64,000 nucleotides of DNA from Deltaproteobacteria bacterium (GTDB lineage: Bacteria > Bdellovibrionota > Bdellovibrionia > Bdellovibrionales > JAMPXM01). The translations under genes were made by a program, and so were the position numbers. This document shows positions 8,240-17,230 of this stretch, one piece after another (position 1 is the first letter of the stretch; the number at the start of each line of letters is the position of its first letter). The notes under the pieces were generated by a model that was not told where the DNA came from, made no database searches, and saw only the letters and a list, made by a program, of their open reading frames with translations. Location: the NCBI GenBank assembly GCA_017302795.1, contig JAFLCB010000010.1, positions 98,065-162,064 of the forward strand. Reading direction: 5' to 3'.

Positions 8240-9137
8240 CTGCATTTCGTTCGCGCCCAAAAACGCAAATTGCCGTTCCTAAAACGACGGAAGCGGCCGA
8301 CACCATCTGGATTGGCGAAAGCTTTTCGCCCAAAATCGCCCATCCTAGAATCGCGGTCCATACTTGCAATTGAATCGACACGGTCGAAGTGGTCGTCGGA
8401 TTCAGTCGACTTGAGGCATAGGCGATTGCAAAGCCCGGTATCAAAGTGGCGAAAACGCCAAATCCGAGAATTAGAATCCAGTCCTGCACAACTCGGGAAA
8501 ACAGTTGGTCGGATTCGAAAAATAAAATTGGAGATAACAGAACTCCAAATATCGCTGTCAAAAGTGAGATACTTTCCGGCGTCGGAAGCTGCTCCGATTT
8601 CACCGACCGCAACTTGCGCGCATTGATCACTGTCACTATAGCGGCGACCAGGCCGCCGACGTACCCTATGACTGGAACAGCTCCCCCTGGAATTACCGAA
8701 CCTTCATTTTTGCTTAACGCCAAACCTATTAAGCCGAGAATTCCAAAGAACACACCTAATCCTTGAAACCATTCCTGGCCTCGCGGCAAACGCAGCTCAG
8801 TTAAAAGAGGTAAACACCAAGCGATGAGAGGGGACGAGCCAATAACAAGAACAGCAAGAACCAGCGGCAAGTTCTGCACGGCGACAATCGCTCCCAAATA
8901 ATAGAACAACATTGCGAAGCTTACAAAAAAAGCCGTTTTAGTTGACGGGCGATCGCGCTTCAAGAGTCCCTTTCCCAATAGAATCGGAAGTAGCAGCGCG
9001 AATACCACAATCAACCGAAGACCTAATAATTCGAAAGACGAAAACCCGCGGCCTCCTAAGACTCTAACAAAAAGGCCCGTCGTCCCCCACCCAAGTCCGG
9101 CTATCAAAAGCGAAATCAGGGCTAGATGCTGGGTCAT
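8232..9137 (-). CDS. EamA/DMT-superfamily inner-membrane transporter
   Basis: A 301-residue protein with about ten hydrophobic helices arranged as two EamA repeats (first ~residues 6-135, second ~150-295), the typical length of drug/metabolite transporters. Typical signatures include GLGWGTTGLFVRVLGG in helix 1 and the repeat-2 segment with FAIAYASSRLNPTTTS near the end. Family members export amino acids or other small metabolites; the substrate cannot be read from sequence. The ATG overlaps the stop of the upstream gene (ATGA at 9134-9137), so the two are translated from one message. Confidence 0.85.
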   Translation of the reverse strand: MTQHLALISLLIAGLGWGTTGLFVRVLGGRGFSSFELLGLRLIVVFALLLPILLGKGLLKRDRPSTKTAFFVSFAMLFYYLGAIVAVQNLPLVLAVLVIGSSPLIAWCLPLLTELRLPRGQEWFQGLGVFFGILGLIGLALSKNEGSVIPGGAVPVIGYVGGLVAAIVTVINARKLRSVKSEQLPTPESISLLTAIFGVLLSPILFFESDQLFSRVVQDWILILGFGVFATLIPGFAIAYASSRLNPTTTSTVSIQLQVWTAILGWAILGEKLSPIQMVSAASVVLGTAICVFGRERNAAT

Positions 9138-10039
9138 TTTTTATCGACGCATTTGCAGATAGATTTTCCATTTGCCCGCGCGCAGGCGAGGAACCGATCT
9201 TTGGTGAAAACCTGTATGTCGAAAATAAAATCATTGGCAACGATCAACTGCACACCGGATTTATCTGCAAACGACCAGCTTTCATGACGCTCGGTTTCGA
9301 TAGGAACACCTGGTGGATCTGCAAGCTGAAGGAACTGCAGTCGCATTTGATTCGAAATCGGTTCGGTTTTCAGGTCCGAAAGCGCGGCCGGGAAATCAAT
9401 TTCCTCCGGCAAACCGTCATCGGCAACCTGGAAGAGCTGCGCGAAAAGGCGCCCCTTTTGATCGCGCGGAGTAATATGGAGGCGAAGCTCTCGCCCGTCC
9501 CGCGTTCGAACTCGGATGTTTTCAAGGGTGGTGGTGCGCTTCACTCGCCCTCGCTCCTCTTTTAAAACAGTAGAAAATGTTTGTTCAAGAGTAAGGGCCC
9601 CTTTAGAAACCGCATCTGCGTCGAGATTTAACAGCCGAAAGGCATCGACACCTTTTGTACACTCGGCGATCGTCGTGGCAGTCTGGACATCGATAAGTGC
9701 GCCGCCTGTTGCAAGATCAGATAATCCAGGTTCTGAGTTCTTTGTCTGGGATTCGGCCAAACCGATTGACGGCTTTGGCGCAGGCGTTGGTGCCGGAATC
9801 TGAACTTTTAAACGAGTCACCTCTTCCTGAACTTGATCGACTCGCGAGCCCATCATTTCCCAACCAAAATAGACGGAAGCTAGGATAATAAACGCGCCTA
9901 CAAACCGACGAAGCCAAGGCCTGTCACCGGTCTCGAGTTCGCGCAGACGGCGGTCAATTCGCCTCTCAATAACAACATCGTGATCATTTTCAGATTCGTT
10001 TTCAGAATCGTTTGTAGGTCCGTTGCCTGATGTGGACAC
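9134..10039 (-). CDS. Inner-membrane-anchored periplasmic protein of unknown function
   Basis: About 301 residues. I place the start at the GTG at 10039 because GGGAG lies 5 bases upstream; the longer frame to 10087 has no ribosome site. The N-terminal ~60 residues are acidic then basic and probably cytoplasmic (a D/E/N-rich run and RRIDRRLRELE), followed by a membrane segment (FVGAFIILASVYFGWEMM), a short coiled coil and a Pro/Ala linker (PAPTPAPKP). The periplasmic domain is mixed alpha/beta and ends in KSICKCVDKK with paired Cys. No family is recognised. It is coupled to the EamA transporter by an ATGA overlap. Confidence 0.68.
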   Translation of the reverse strand: MSTSGNGPTNDSENESENDHDVVIERRIDRRLRELETGDRPWLRRFVGAFIILASVYFGWEMMGSRVDQVQEEVTRLKVQIPAPTPAPKPSIGLAESQTKNSEPGLSDLATGGALIDVQTATTIAECTKGVDAFRLLNLDADAVSKGALTLEQTFSTVLKEERGRVKRTTTLENIRVRTRDGRELRLHITPRDQKGRLFAQLFQVADDGLPEEIDFPAALSDLKTEPISNQMRLQFLQLADPPGVPIETERHESWSFADKSGVQLIVANDFIFDIQVFTKDRFLACARANGKSICKCVDKK

Positions 10040-10114
10040 ATGATCTCCCGCTGACCAGTAGTAAAATAACCCTGGCGGCATGGCCAACAGGGTTCAGCTA
10101 CAGTAAAGCGGGTC

Positions 10115-11338
10115 TTAGTAAACGGGGCAAGATTTCGCTTTCGCCGACGGTCCTCTTTGCAGACCCCAACGCATTTCCAACGTATCATGTGGATTGTTCG
10201 ATAGCTTGTCAGAAATCGACAACTTATAAACCTCTCCCAACGAAAGCGATTTTCCATTACTCAAAGTAACCGAACACGGCATATCTGAGTTGTTTGAACC
10301 TCGACCATTTACCACAGCTTTTACTTGAGCCTGTAACTGGCGCGAAAGACCTCGTTCGTTGGATCCCTCTTGGAAAGAAGAAGCAAGATCCTCGAACGCC
10401 GATTTAAGGCGCGAATCGCGGCTAGGCGTCGAATGGTCATCATACTCTGTCGCATTCATACACTGGGAACCGAGCTCCGCATTTTTGCGCACTCCCGCCT
10501 CAATGATTTCCACTCGCTCTTCCATCCCTTTGCAGCTATCAGTCAGAAGTCGAGAAACGCGCTGTTCGTGAGTTTCTTCGATCTCTTGCATCAATTTTTG
10601 CACTTGCCGCATGTAGTTTCGCGCCGGAAGAGAGTACTGCTCCAAAGAATAGCCAGGTACTTCGTGAACTGGTTTCCCTAAGTCTCCAATGTAGCGGAAA
10701 TTTCTGAATCCGGCATTGGTTTCAGGACGAATCCCCTTGGGAAAAACGAACGAAGTACTTGGATAGTCCTTTCGTTCATAAAGTTTACTTCGCGCTGGCC
10801 GAGATCCAAAAAGAAGGTGCGGGATCCCAGTTCTTGTGAACGAACGAATGGTCCAAGAGTGATGATTTGCTCGGTCAGATAAAATAAAACTTCCTGAGTG
10901 AAGCGTCGTCCGACCTATCGCCGTTGGGTAGCTATCGTTCGGAAGTGTGGCCGTTGATCCAACACTGTAAAGCAGTTTTATAAATGAACGAATTCGTACA
11001 TCTTGCGGCTTCGAATCCCAGCGGTTCATCTCGTGGGAGATAATTTTGTCGCTAGCACGAGTCGTTGGATCTTTGATCGCAAATGGCAGGCCATTAGTCG
11101 CAGCGAAGTAGGCTCGCATCGTGTAAACTACGTCAGCACAATCAACCACAGAACCCTGCATCGGGTTTTGCTTCAAGAAAAAATCAGAATCCCATTCACG
11201 AGCGACCCAGTCTTGATATCGAGCCTCCCATGAAGCATCCCACTGATTGGTAACTTCCCAGACAGCACCGAAAGAAGACGACGACCAAACAAGTAAACTG
11301 AGACCGACGATCGAAAGACTTTTCAACAGGTTCAACAT
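10115..11338 (-). CDS. Secreted protein with possible Cys/His hydrolase fold
   Basis: About 407 residues, starting at MLNLLKSLSIVGLSLLVW (signal peptide ending S-F-G-A), which has an ideal GGAGGG site 7 bases upstream. The longer frame to 11491 runs into the neighbouring gene and is rejected. The mature N-terminal half contains VDCADVVYTMRAYFA and, ~110 residues later, NHHSWTIRSF; a Cys at a helix start followed by a His in a strand recalls NlpC/P60, transglutaminase and CHAP folds. The C-terminal part is helical with a few Cys. The catalytic reading is a guess from motif spacing. It is probably co-transcribed with the two genes after it on the - strand. Confidence 0.65.
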   Translation of the reverse strand: MLNLLKSLSIVGLSLLVWSSSSFGAVWEVTNQWDASWEARYQDWVAREWDSDFFLKQNPMQGSVVDCADVVYTMRAYFAATNGLPFAIKDPTTRASDKIISHEMNRWDSKPQDVRIRSFIKLLYSVGSTATLPNDSYPTAIGRTTLHSGSFILSDRANHHSWTIRSFTRTGIPHLLFGSRPARSKLYERKDYPSTSFVFPKGIRPETNAGFRNFRYIGDLGKPVHEVPGYSLEQYSLPARNYMRQVQKLMQEIEETHEQRVSRLLTDSCKGMEERVEIIEAGVRKNAELGSQCMNATEYDDHSTPSRDSRLKSAFEDLASSFQEGSNERGLSRQLQAQVKAVVNGRGSNNSDMPCSVTLSNGKSLSLGEVYKLSISDKLSNNPHDTLEMRWGLQRGPSAKAKSCPVY

Positions 11339-11469
11339 GAAGCAACCCTCCACGCTCCCATCAATAGTCGATAGTATGCGCTGCGCTAAACGCATTGCGT
11401 ATAACGAAAAACTTTTCTCTATAAACCGCTGGCCGCGCCGCATCAATGAGCGCCTGGCTTGCCATTGTT

Positions 11470-12822
11470 TCAAAAGACGCGAGATCGCCACTGACTTGAG
11501 CGGAAGATGGCGTCAATGCCGTCATCTTCCGATTGCGACTGCTTTACGGGGCATACGGTCTTGAAGAGATAGGTACTTCTCGAGATTTCGGGGCGAGTGA
11601 TTACCCGAGAAGCTTCGATTTTCGAGCTAATGGCCGAGATTTTTTCGCCATCTGGGTGAAGCAGATACGCCGAAAGACCAAGGGGCGAAGTGTTCGCGTA
11701 CTTCAAAGCTTCATGGAGATACTTAAAGCTAGCCGCTGTTATAACCGGTCCCGACAGTTCCTCGCCCTGAAGCGTAGAACAATTGGTAAGATCGCGAATC
11801 AACGTCGGCTGAATAACATGTTCCGCTCGCGATCCACCCGTCACCAATTTTCCAGTTTCTGATAAAGCCAATTTCAGCTGACGGTCAAAGCGAAGACACT
11901 CTTTCAAAGGCAATTTTCCGGCGAAGGCGCCCGCCGTCTGAACTCTGTCCCACTGGTCGGTGATAATTTCGAGAACTTGTTTGTAAATCGATTCCTGGAC
12001 AAAAAATCGCGATGGGCGAAAAGGCCCTAGGCCGTGTGCATCTAGAACCAAGTCAGCTAATCTCCGAACTTTGGCTTCAAAAATGTCGGCTTCCTGATGG
12101 GGAAAAATGATTGCGGGGTTACGACCGCTTCCAGAGAAAAAAAACCTTTTCCCTTCTTGCAGCGCCGCCACGCGAGCTTTGAGCGCCGCCTCTGTCCGAC
12201 CTATCCAGTAAATCGACTTCATGGCCGGGTGCCGAAGTATCAATTCGCCAATTTGATCTTCACCCTCGCCTGCGCCGTGGAGAATTTGAAAAAGCCCTTT
12301 TTGCAAACCGCCCGCTTCAAGGCTCTTATGCCAAAGCTTTCCCAAAAGGTCATAGGCGGCAGAAGAGGTACGACTGGGCTTAAGGCAAACAGCATTGCCA
12401 GCAGCAAACAGCACCGGAATACGTCTAACAAAAGAGATCAATGGATCCGTCCAACCCAAAAACACAGCACAATGACCGGCTGAGGGAAAAAAGGCGACTC
12501 CCTTTTCAGAAAGCCCCAGAAAGGTTTCTTCGACTTGATTTAACAACTCGGTTGCGGTCGGCAACATCTCCTCAAGGACACGTCTTTTCGGAACCCCGAT
12601 CGATTCGCTGAAGGTGCTAACAATCGCATCTGCATGAGTCGAAAGTTCTAGTTTAAATGAGTGAAGCACACTCGAAATCATCTTTTCTCTCTCGGAGAGA
12701 TCGATTTTTAGAAAACTTGCATGCGCCTGATTCATCGCCTGAACAGATTGAACAAGAGCCATGACATCGGAATTCTGAAAAACTTGAGATGACGACATGA
12801 ATACTTCGTGCCACGATTTCAC
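11470..12822 (-). CDS. Aldehyde dehydrogenase-fold protein lacking catalytic Cys and Glu (probable pseudoenzyme)
   Basis: A 450-residue member of the aldehyde dehydrogenase superfamily. Recognisable parts are the cofactor lysine region LFAAGNAVCLKPS (Lys about 148) and GEELSGPVI (about 355). At the position of the general-base Glu (normally in LELGGKNP) the sequence is FSGSGRNP, so Glu is Ser at about residue 230. At the catalytic Cys (normally GQxC then xxxSR) it reads GLGP then FRPSR, so Cys is Pro at about 267. Oxidation of an aldehyde through a thiohemiacetal is therefore not expected. The protein may bind nucleotide only. Start may be the GTG at 12822 or the ATG at 12798; neither has a strong ribosome site. 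Confidence 0.8.
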   Translation of the reverse strand: MKSWHEVFMSSSQVFQNSDVMALVQSVQAMNQAHASFLKIDLSEREKMISSVLHSFKLELSTHADAIVSTFSESIGVPKRRVLEEMLPTATELLNQVEETFLGLSEKGVAFFPSAGHCAVFLGWTDPLISFVRRIPVLFAAGNAVCLKPSRTSSAAYDLLGKLWHKSLEAGGLQKGLFQILHGAGEGEDQIGELILRHPAMKSIYWIGRTEAALKARVAALQEGKRFFFSGSGRNPAIIFPHQEADIFEAKVRRLADLVLDAHGLGPFRPSRFFVQESIYKQVLEIITDQWDRVQTAGAFAGKLPLKECLRFDRQLKLALSETGKLVTGGSRAEHVIQPTLIRDLTNCSTLQGEELSGPVITAASFKYLHEALKYANTSPLGLSAYLLHPDGEKISAISSKIEASRVITRPEISRSTYLFKTVCPVKQSQSEDDGIDAIFRSSQWRSRVF

Positions 12823-12826
12823 TTAA

Positions 12827-13450
12827 ATGACCACTGATCCGAATCAATCTGTACATAATCAGCTGCAACTCTTTGAAAGTGTAAATCGCCGACGCGCGAC
12901 CAAATCCGATAAATGCGCAGAGTATATATGCACAGAGTCAGAAGCGAGGACGAAACCAGAGATTTACGACTGGGTTATTAGAGAAATGCCGCGCTCTTGG
13001 CGGCTTGAACTTCAGGCGCAAGCATGTGCAACTGACACGGGCACTGGCATGAAATCCGCCCACCGCGCCCAAACAATTCAAGGGGCCTTACTTCGGCAGC
13101 TGCATGGCCTTGCTATTGGACACTTTTCGATCCTCACATTGCCCACCTCACTTATCAAGGGTCCAACGTCGGCGGCAGGAGTCTTTATTGATAAAGACCT
13201 CAACGGCGATTTGGCAGGCGAAACAGCGATCGAGAAGCGACTATTTAATTTTGCGATGAAAGAAACAGCCCGGCAGTACATTGAAGGTTTAGAAAACTGG
13301 CCGAGCTTAGATTGTCCGGTGAAGGGCAACATTCCTGTCGATCCATGGTCCGAGAATTTGTGGTTCTGCGATCGCCAAATCTTGATCTCATCCTTCGAAA
13401 AATGGATACAGCCCTTACGAAGTCGGCAACAATCTTTTGCGAAAGCATAG
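12827..13450 (+). CDS. Protein of unknown function upstream of CDF transporter
   Basis: A 207-residue predicted soluble protein, divergent from the aldehyde dehydrogenase homologue (starts 4-28 bp apart) and ending 3 bp before the cation transporter start. It has a basic N-terminal region and a conserved-looking core (GLAIGHFSILTLPTSL, AAGVFIDKDLNGDLAGE, MKETARQYIEGL). No signal peptide, membrane segment or known motif is evident. The tight spacing suggests it belongs to the transporter operon. Frames on the opposite strand over the same DNA are shorter and less protein-like. Confidence that it is a gene is moderate because there is no Shine-Dalgarno sequence. Confidence 0.55.
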   Translation: MTTDPNQSVHNQLQLFESVNRRRATKSDKCAEYICTESEARTKPEIYDWVIREMPRSWRLELQAQACATDTGTGMKSAHRAQTIQGALLRQLHGLAIGHFSILTLPTSLIKGPTSAAGVFIDKDLNGDLAGETAIEKRLFNFAMKETARQYIEGLENWPSLDCPVKGNIPVDPWSENLWFCDRQILISSFEKWIQPLRSRQQSFAKA

Positions 13451-13453
13451 CAT

Positions 13454-14473
13454 GTGACCACCTCGAAACACGCTCACACCCATCCACATGAACACGGCCA
13501 TGAACATGCTCACAACCACGAACACAACCATTGCCACAGCACCGGTCACCGCCACGTCCATCTGCCAAAAGATCGATCAAATCGTTCGTTTGCAATCGCG
13601 TTCTTCGCGAATTTAATTTTTGCGTTCGTAGAACTGATTGGCGGCGTCCTGGCGCAAAGTTACGCAATCACTGCCGATGCCGTACACGACTTTGGCGATT
13701 CACTCTCCATCGGGATTGCTTGGTGGCTTGAGAATTTTTCTCGACGCGGGAGAACTGAAAGTTTTAATTTTGGCTACCGGCGCTTTTCACTTCTGGCAGC
13801 ACTCATTTCAGGAGTTGTAATTTCTGTCGGAGCGCTCGGCGTTCTCGTTTCTTCTATTTTAAGTTTTTCTACCCCCAAAGAACCTGTGACCTGGGGAATG
13901 GCTCTGCTGGCTGTCCTAGGGATCCTGGTCAATGGAGGAGCATCGCTTGCCCTGAACCGCGGCGCTGGCGCAACCCAAAACGAAAAAGTCTTATCCTGGC
14001 ATTTACTTGAAGATCTATTAGGCTGGGTCGTTGTGCTAGTGGGCGCAGGCTTAATCTACCTAACGAAATGGAATTGGATTGACCCAGTACTCGCCATTTT
14101 GCTCTCGCTTTACATACTCTGGAATATTTCAAAGAGCTTGCGCGAGACCATTTATCTATTGCTTCAAGGCAGACCAATGTCTTTTTCCGAGGAAAATTTT
14201 AAGCGGGAAGCTCTGGCGAATAAGCACGTAGATTCAATTGATTCGATCCATGTTTGGTCGCTGGACGGAGTGAAAGCCGTAATGTCGTTTCGAATTCACC
14301 TCCACAGTCTTGATGATCGAAAACAGGTAGAAGCATTGAAGGCAAAGCTTCGTCATTTGGCTCTTCATCATGGCGTCGATTCAGACAACATCACGATAGA
14401 AACCTGCCTTGCGGCTAGTTGCTCGGAACCAGAAACACTCGTGACAACGCACTCAGAGAACGATTCAAAATAG
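13454..14473 (+). CDS. CDF-family metal cation efflux protein with His-rich N-terminus
   Basis: A 339-residue cation diffusion facilitator (CzcD/ZitB type), a proton-coupled exporter of Zn2+ and similar ions across the inner membrane. The first ~35 residues are exceptionally His-rich (alternating H-T-H-P-H-E-H), a probable metal-sensing or buffering loop. Six hydrophobic helices follow; the transport-site pair appears as ITADAVHDFGDS in helix 2 and NRGAGATQNEKVLSWHLLEDLLGW in helix 5 (H-x3-D type). The C-terminal cytoplasmic domain contains SIHVWSLDG, standard for the family. The GTG start at 13454 follows the upstream stop by 3 bp. Confidence 0.9.
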   Translation: MTTSKHAHTHPHEHGHEHAHNHEHNHCHSTGHRHVHLPKDRSNRSFAIAFFANLIFAFVELIGGVLAQSYAITADAVHDFGDSLSIGIAWWLENFSRRGRTESFNFGYRRFSLLAALISGVVISVGALGVLVSSILSFSTPKEPVTWGMALLAVLGILVNGGASLALNRGAGATQNEKVLSWHLLEDLLGWVVVLVGAGLIYLTKWNWIDPVLAILLSLYILWNISKSLRETIYLLLQGRPMSFSEENFKREALANKHVDSIDSIHVWSLDGVKAVMSFRIHLHSLDDRKQVEALKAKLRHLALHHGVDSDNITIETCLAASCSEPETLVTTHSENDSK

Positions 14474-14627
14474 TACTGTCGAAAAGTTCTGCACCTACCG
14501 CAATTTGTCATACAAAAGTCTTGTTTGATCATGAGAATTTGGCCCAGTGTTGTCGAGATTTTGTCGAACTAGCATACGCTGGCGAAGTCTTTTTCAGTCA
14601 GCATGATTGCTATATTTCAATCTATTC

Positions 14628-14671
14628 AGACACCTAGAATCAACGCCTCAAGACTTAGCTTTGGGGTGTCT
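14628..14671. other. Inverted repeat in the leader of the vWA lipoprotein gene
   Basis: AGACACC at 14628-14634 pairs with GGTGTCT at 14665-14671, with a 30-base loop that itself contains a weaker CCTCAAGA/CTTTGGGG pairing. It lies ~63 bp before the vWA lipoprotein start and ~155 bp after the CDF gene. It may be an imperfect terminator of the CDF operon or a leader structure; no T-run follows. Confidence 0.35.
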
Positions 14672-14733
14672 CAAATTATATCCGCCTGCACCATCGTCGA
14701 GCGAGATCCGAAAAGTTATTACAGGAGGCCGCA

Positions 14734-15855
14734 ATGATCTCGAAAAACATGGTTAGGATGACCTTCAATCGCAAACATCGCCTTCTCGCCCTGCTCTGCC
14801 TATCAATGACAACGCTTGCCATCAATGTTGGTTGCGGCACTCGAGATATCAGCTTTGATCTTCTAAGCGAGTCTGCAACATTCAATCAGAACTCAGCGGA
14901 AATTAACGGCAAAATCGATATCCTTTGGGTCGTGGACAACTCTGGTTCGATGCAAACCAGCCAGCAAGCAGTAGCTGATAACTTTCAACGGTTCATCGAA
15001 AAGTTTCGCGACAATGGATTTGATTTTCAAATCGCAGTAACAACCAGCGACGGCTATAAAGATATGTTCGTCACCGGTCTCACGCAGTCTGTTTACAAAA
15101 ACGGAAGCTACATCGATGCAGATGGCAACACGGTGCAGGCACCGAAAATCATTCGCCCCGATACTCCAGATTTGGATAAAGCATTTATCGCTAACATTCT
15201 CCGCGGCGTCAGCGGTTCCGGCGACGAACGGGTATTTCAATCCTTGCAGGCGGCTCTCGCCAACACGACGAACCAGGGTCTTGGATTTCCGCGACAAGAT
15301 GCATTCCTTTCAGTTATCATCGTAAGTGATGAAGATGATTTTTCTTGGGACGGAGCTGGCTCAATCGATAACCAATACAGCAATCCGAGTTTGCACACGG
15401 CAGCCCGTTATGATGATTTTCTTTCGACATTGACAGGTTCCACTCCGACGAACAAAAAGTTCAACGTGAACACTATTGCGATTTTAGATTCACCATTACT
15501 GACTGGCGCGCAGTGCTTAACACAATTGGGGTCCTCGACACGAAAAATCGGCATCCGCTACAAAGAGCTTTCTGAGCTCTCTGATGGGATTCTCGGCAGC
15601 CTCTGCGAAGACTTCGGTACGACCCTTTCAACGATCTCGAATAAAATTATCGAGCTTAGTACACAGTTTTACCTCGACCGAATACCAGCAATTGGATCGT
15701 TAAAAGTATCCGTCAACGGGAACTTAGTTCTTGCTGATCCTGTCAACGGATACGTCTATAACGCGACCAACAACAGTATTTCTTTCTTTGGGTCAACGGT
15801 ACCGGCGGCCGGCGCGACGATCACCGTCAGCTATGATCCGACGGAATTGAGATAA
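14734..15855 (+). CDS. von Willebrand factor A domain lipoprotein
   Basis: A 373-residue lipoprotein with a lipobox A-I-N-V-G-C and an AGGAGG ribosome site 6 bases before the ATG. A vWA fold follows: the metal-ion-dependent adhesion site begins with ILWVVDNSGSM (D-x-S-x-S) at about residue 70 and is completed by downstream Asp residues such as VIIVSDEDDFSW. vWA domains mediate metal-dependent protein binding. The last ~90 residues, after DRIPAIGSLKVSVNG, look like a beta-sandwich ending in ITVSYDP. A role in surface adhesion or complex assembly is possible but not shown. Confidence 0.82.
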   Translation: MISKNMVRMTFNRKHRLLALLCLSMTTLAINVGCGTRDISFDLLSESATFNQNSAEINGKIDILWVVDNSGSMQTSQQAVADNFQRFIEKFRDNGFDFQIAVTTSDGYKDMFVTGLTQSVYKNGSYIDADGNTVQAPKIIRPDTPDLDKAFIANILRGVSGSGDERVFQSLQAALANTTNQGLGFPRQDAFLSVIIVSDEDDFSWDGAGSIDNQYSNPSLHTAARYDDFLSTLTGSTPTNKKFNVNTIAILDSPLLTGAQCLTQLGSSTRKIGIRYKELSELSDGILGSLCEDFGTTLSTISNKIIELSTQFYLDRIPAIGSLKVSVNGNLVLADPVNGYVYNATNNSISFFGSTVPAAGATITVSYDPTELR

Positions 15856-15895
15856 GAGCATTGCAAGGGCCCCAGTCGGTTACTAATATGAGGCC

Positions 15896-17230
15896 ATGCA
15901 GCGAAAATGGCACTGGCCTTTTATCACCGTCATTCTTACATCATTTTTATTAGGCGCAATTTGGGGCGTAAAAATGATTCGCGATCGTGCCGCCGAAGAA
16001 GGCCGCCTCGAGGCGGATTCGGTTTTAAATATTCTCGCCCCGACGGGATTTCTTCCTAAAGAAATGCTGCTCGAGTTTCAAAAACGAGAGCGCATACAGG
16101 TCATTCTCCATGAAGAATCTTTTCCGAGCGCACTGCTTCGCCGAGCTCTCAAAGCCTCGCCCGGACAATATGACGTGGCGATTGTTTTTCATCACCAAGT
16201 TAGCGCTCTCCGAAATGAAAGGCGCATGCTGAGTCTTTACGATTCTCGAGTGAAATTCCCAACGAACATCGCACCGGATTTTCGAAAGTTGCCGGATGAG
16301 CGAAATTTGATGGACACTGCCCCGCTACAATGGGGCCTATTAGGCTTAGTAGGAAAACAGAAAGAGGATACCGTAAACTCGAAAATCACCGCTTTAAGGT
16401 TAGGATTTTGGCCTTCGATAATGATTGGCGGCGAGGCGACGGATATTCCTACTCAAAATTTCGTTAAAGGCCTTCAGGGTTCGATCGAAGACTTGCGTCC
16501 GAAAAAACCTGGATTGACCTATTTTCTTACCGCTGATCCTGGACAAGTTGAACAGGCGACTCTTACTCCATCTGCTATTGCTGTCTCGCACGGAAGTCTC
16601 GCCTTTCCTCCACTGAAAGATTTGAAGCTCGAACTGCGTCCAATTCGATCGCAAACTTCGACAAATATGGAAGATGGAAACTATCTGCTTTGGATTCTTA
16701 CTGCTGTTGCAATGTCAGACGGCGACCTTGAACGAAGCAGGAAGTTGATCAGGTTTCTGCTAGATCCCGTTCAAAATTTAAAACTTGTGCAACACACGAA
16801 GGTCGGCGCAACGACTCTGCGAAATCAGCCGGGATTCGAAAGGCTTCCGGAAGCGCTTCAATCAAATTATTTTAGAAAATTTCCGCTCAATAAAATTCGC
16901 ATCGAACGCGACGAACGAGTTCAGCAGGTGGATGATCTACTTGAACAATCCGTCCTAGGTGCAGAGATTCAAACAAAGCAGGTCGCAAAGCCCACGTCAC
17001 CGTCAAATGTGTCGGCAAATGAACAGGCAATTGCACCAGTACCGGCTAAAGTCGTGATACCAAAAAGTGCTCCGCCAGTAGGCGCCGCCAAGCCGCTGCC
17101 AGTAAAGGCTGAACAACGGGTCCAGGAAGCGACAGCCTCTTCGACAACCGAGTTCGAAGATGAGGCAGGGTCCACTACCGAGATTGTACCGATTACGGAG
17201 CCGTCAGAAGAGCCACTTCCCGCCGATTAA
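15896..17230 (+). CDS. Membrane-anchored periplasmic solute-binding protein, PotD-like, with low-complexity tail
   Basis: A 444-residue protein with an uncleaved-looking signal anchor (residues ~5-25, then RDRAAEEGRLEADS) and a region resembling type-2 periplasmic binding proteins for spermidine/putrescine or iron (VLNILAPTGFLPKEMLLEFQKRERIQV, then PGQYDVAIV). The last ~110 residues are Ala/Pro/Val/Glu-rich and probably disordered. No ABC permease or ATPase gene is adjacent, so it is either an orphan receptor or supplies a distant transporter. The 3' end overlaps the convergent gene by 38 bp. Confidence 0.72.
   Translation: MQRKWHWPFITVILTSFLLGAIWGVKMIRDRAAEEGRLEADSVLNILAPTGFLPKEMLLEFQKRERIQVILHEESFPSALLRRALKASPGQYDVAIVFHHQVSALRNERRMLSLYDSRVKFPTNIAPDFRKLPDERNLMDTAPLQWGLLGLVGKQKEDTVNSKITALRLGFWPSIMIGGEATDIPTQNFVKGLQGSIEDLRPKKPGLTYFLTADPGQVEQATLTPSAIAVSHGSLAFPPLKDLKLELRPIRSQTSTNMEDGNYLLWILTAVAMSDGDLERSRKLIRFLLDPVQNLKLVQHTKVGATTLRNQPGFERLPEALQSNYFRKFPLNKIRIERDERVQQVDDLLEQSVLGAEIQTKQVAKPTSPSNVSANEQAIAPVPAKVVIPKSAPPVGAAKPLPVKAEQRVQEATASSTTEFEDEAGSTTEIVPITEPSEEPLPAD

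Noticed and set aside
13078-13667. Two - strand frames opposite the 12827-13450 gene and the start of the CDF gene
   Set aside because: Arg/Cys-rich shadow frames; one is simply the reverse of the His-rich CDF N-terminus.
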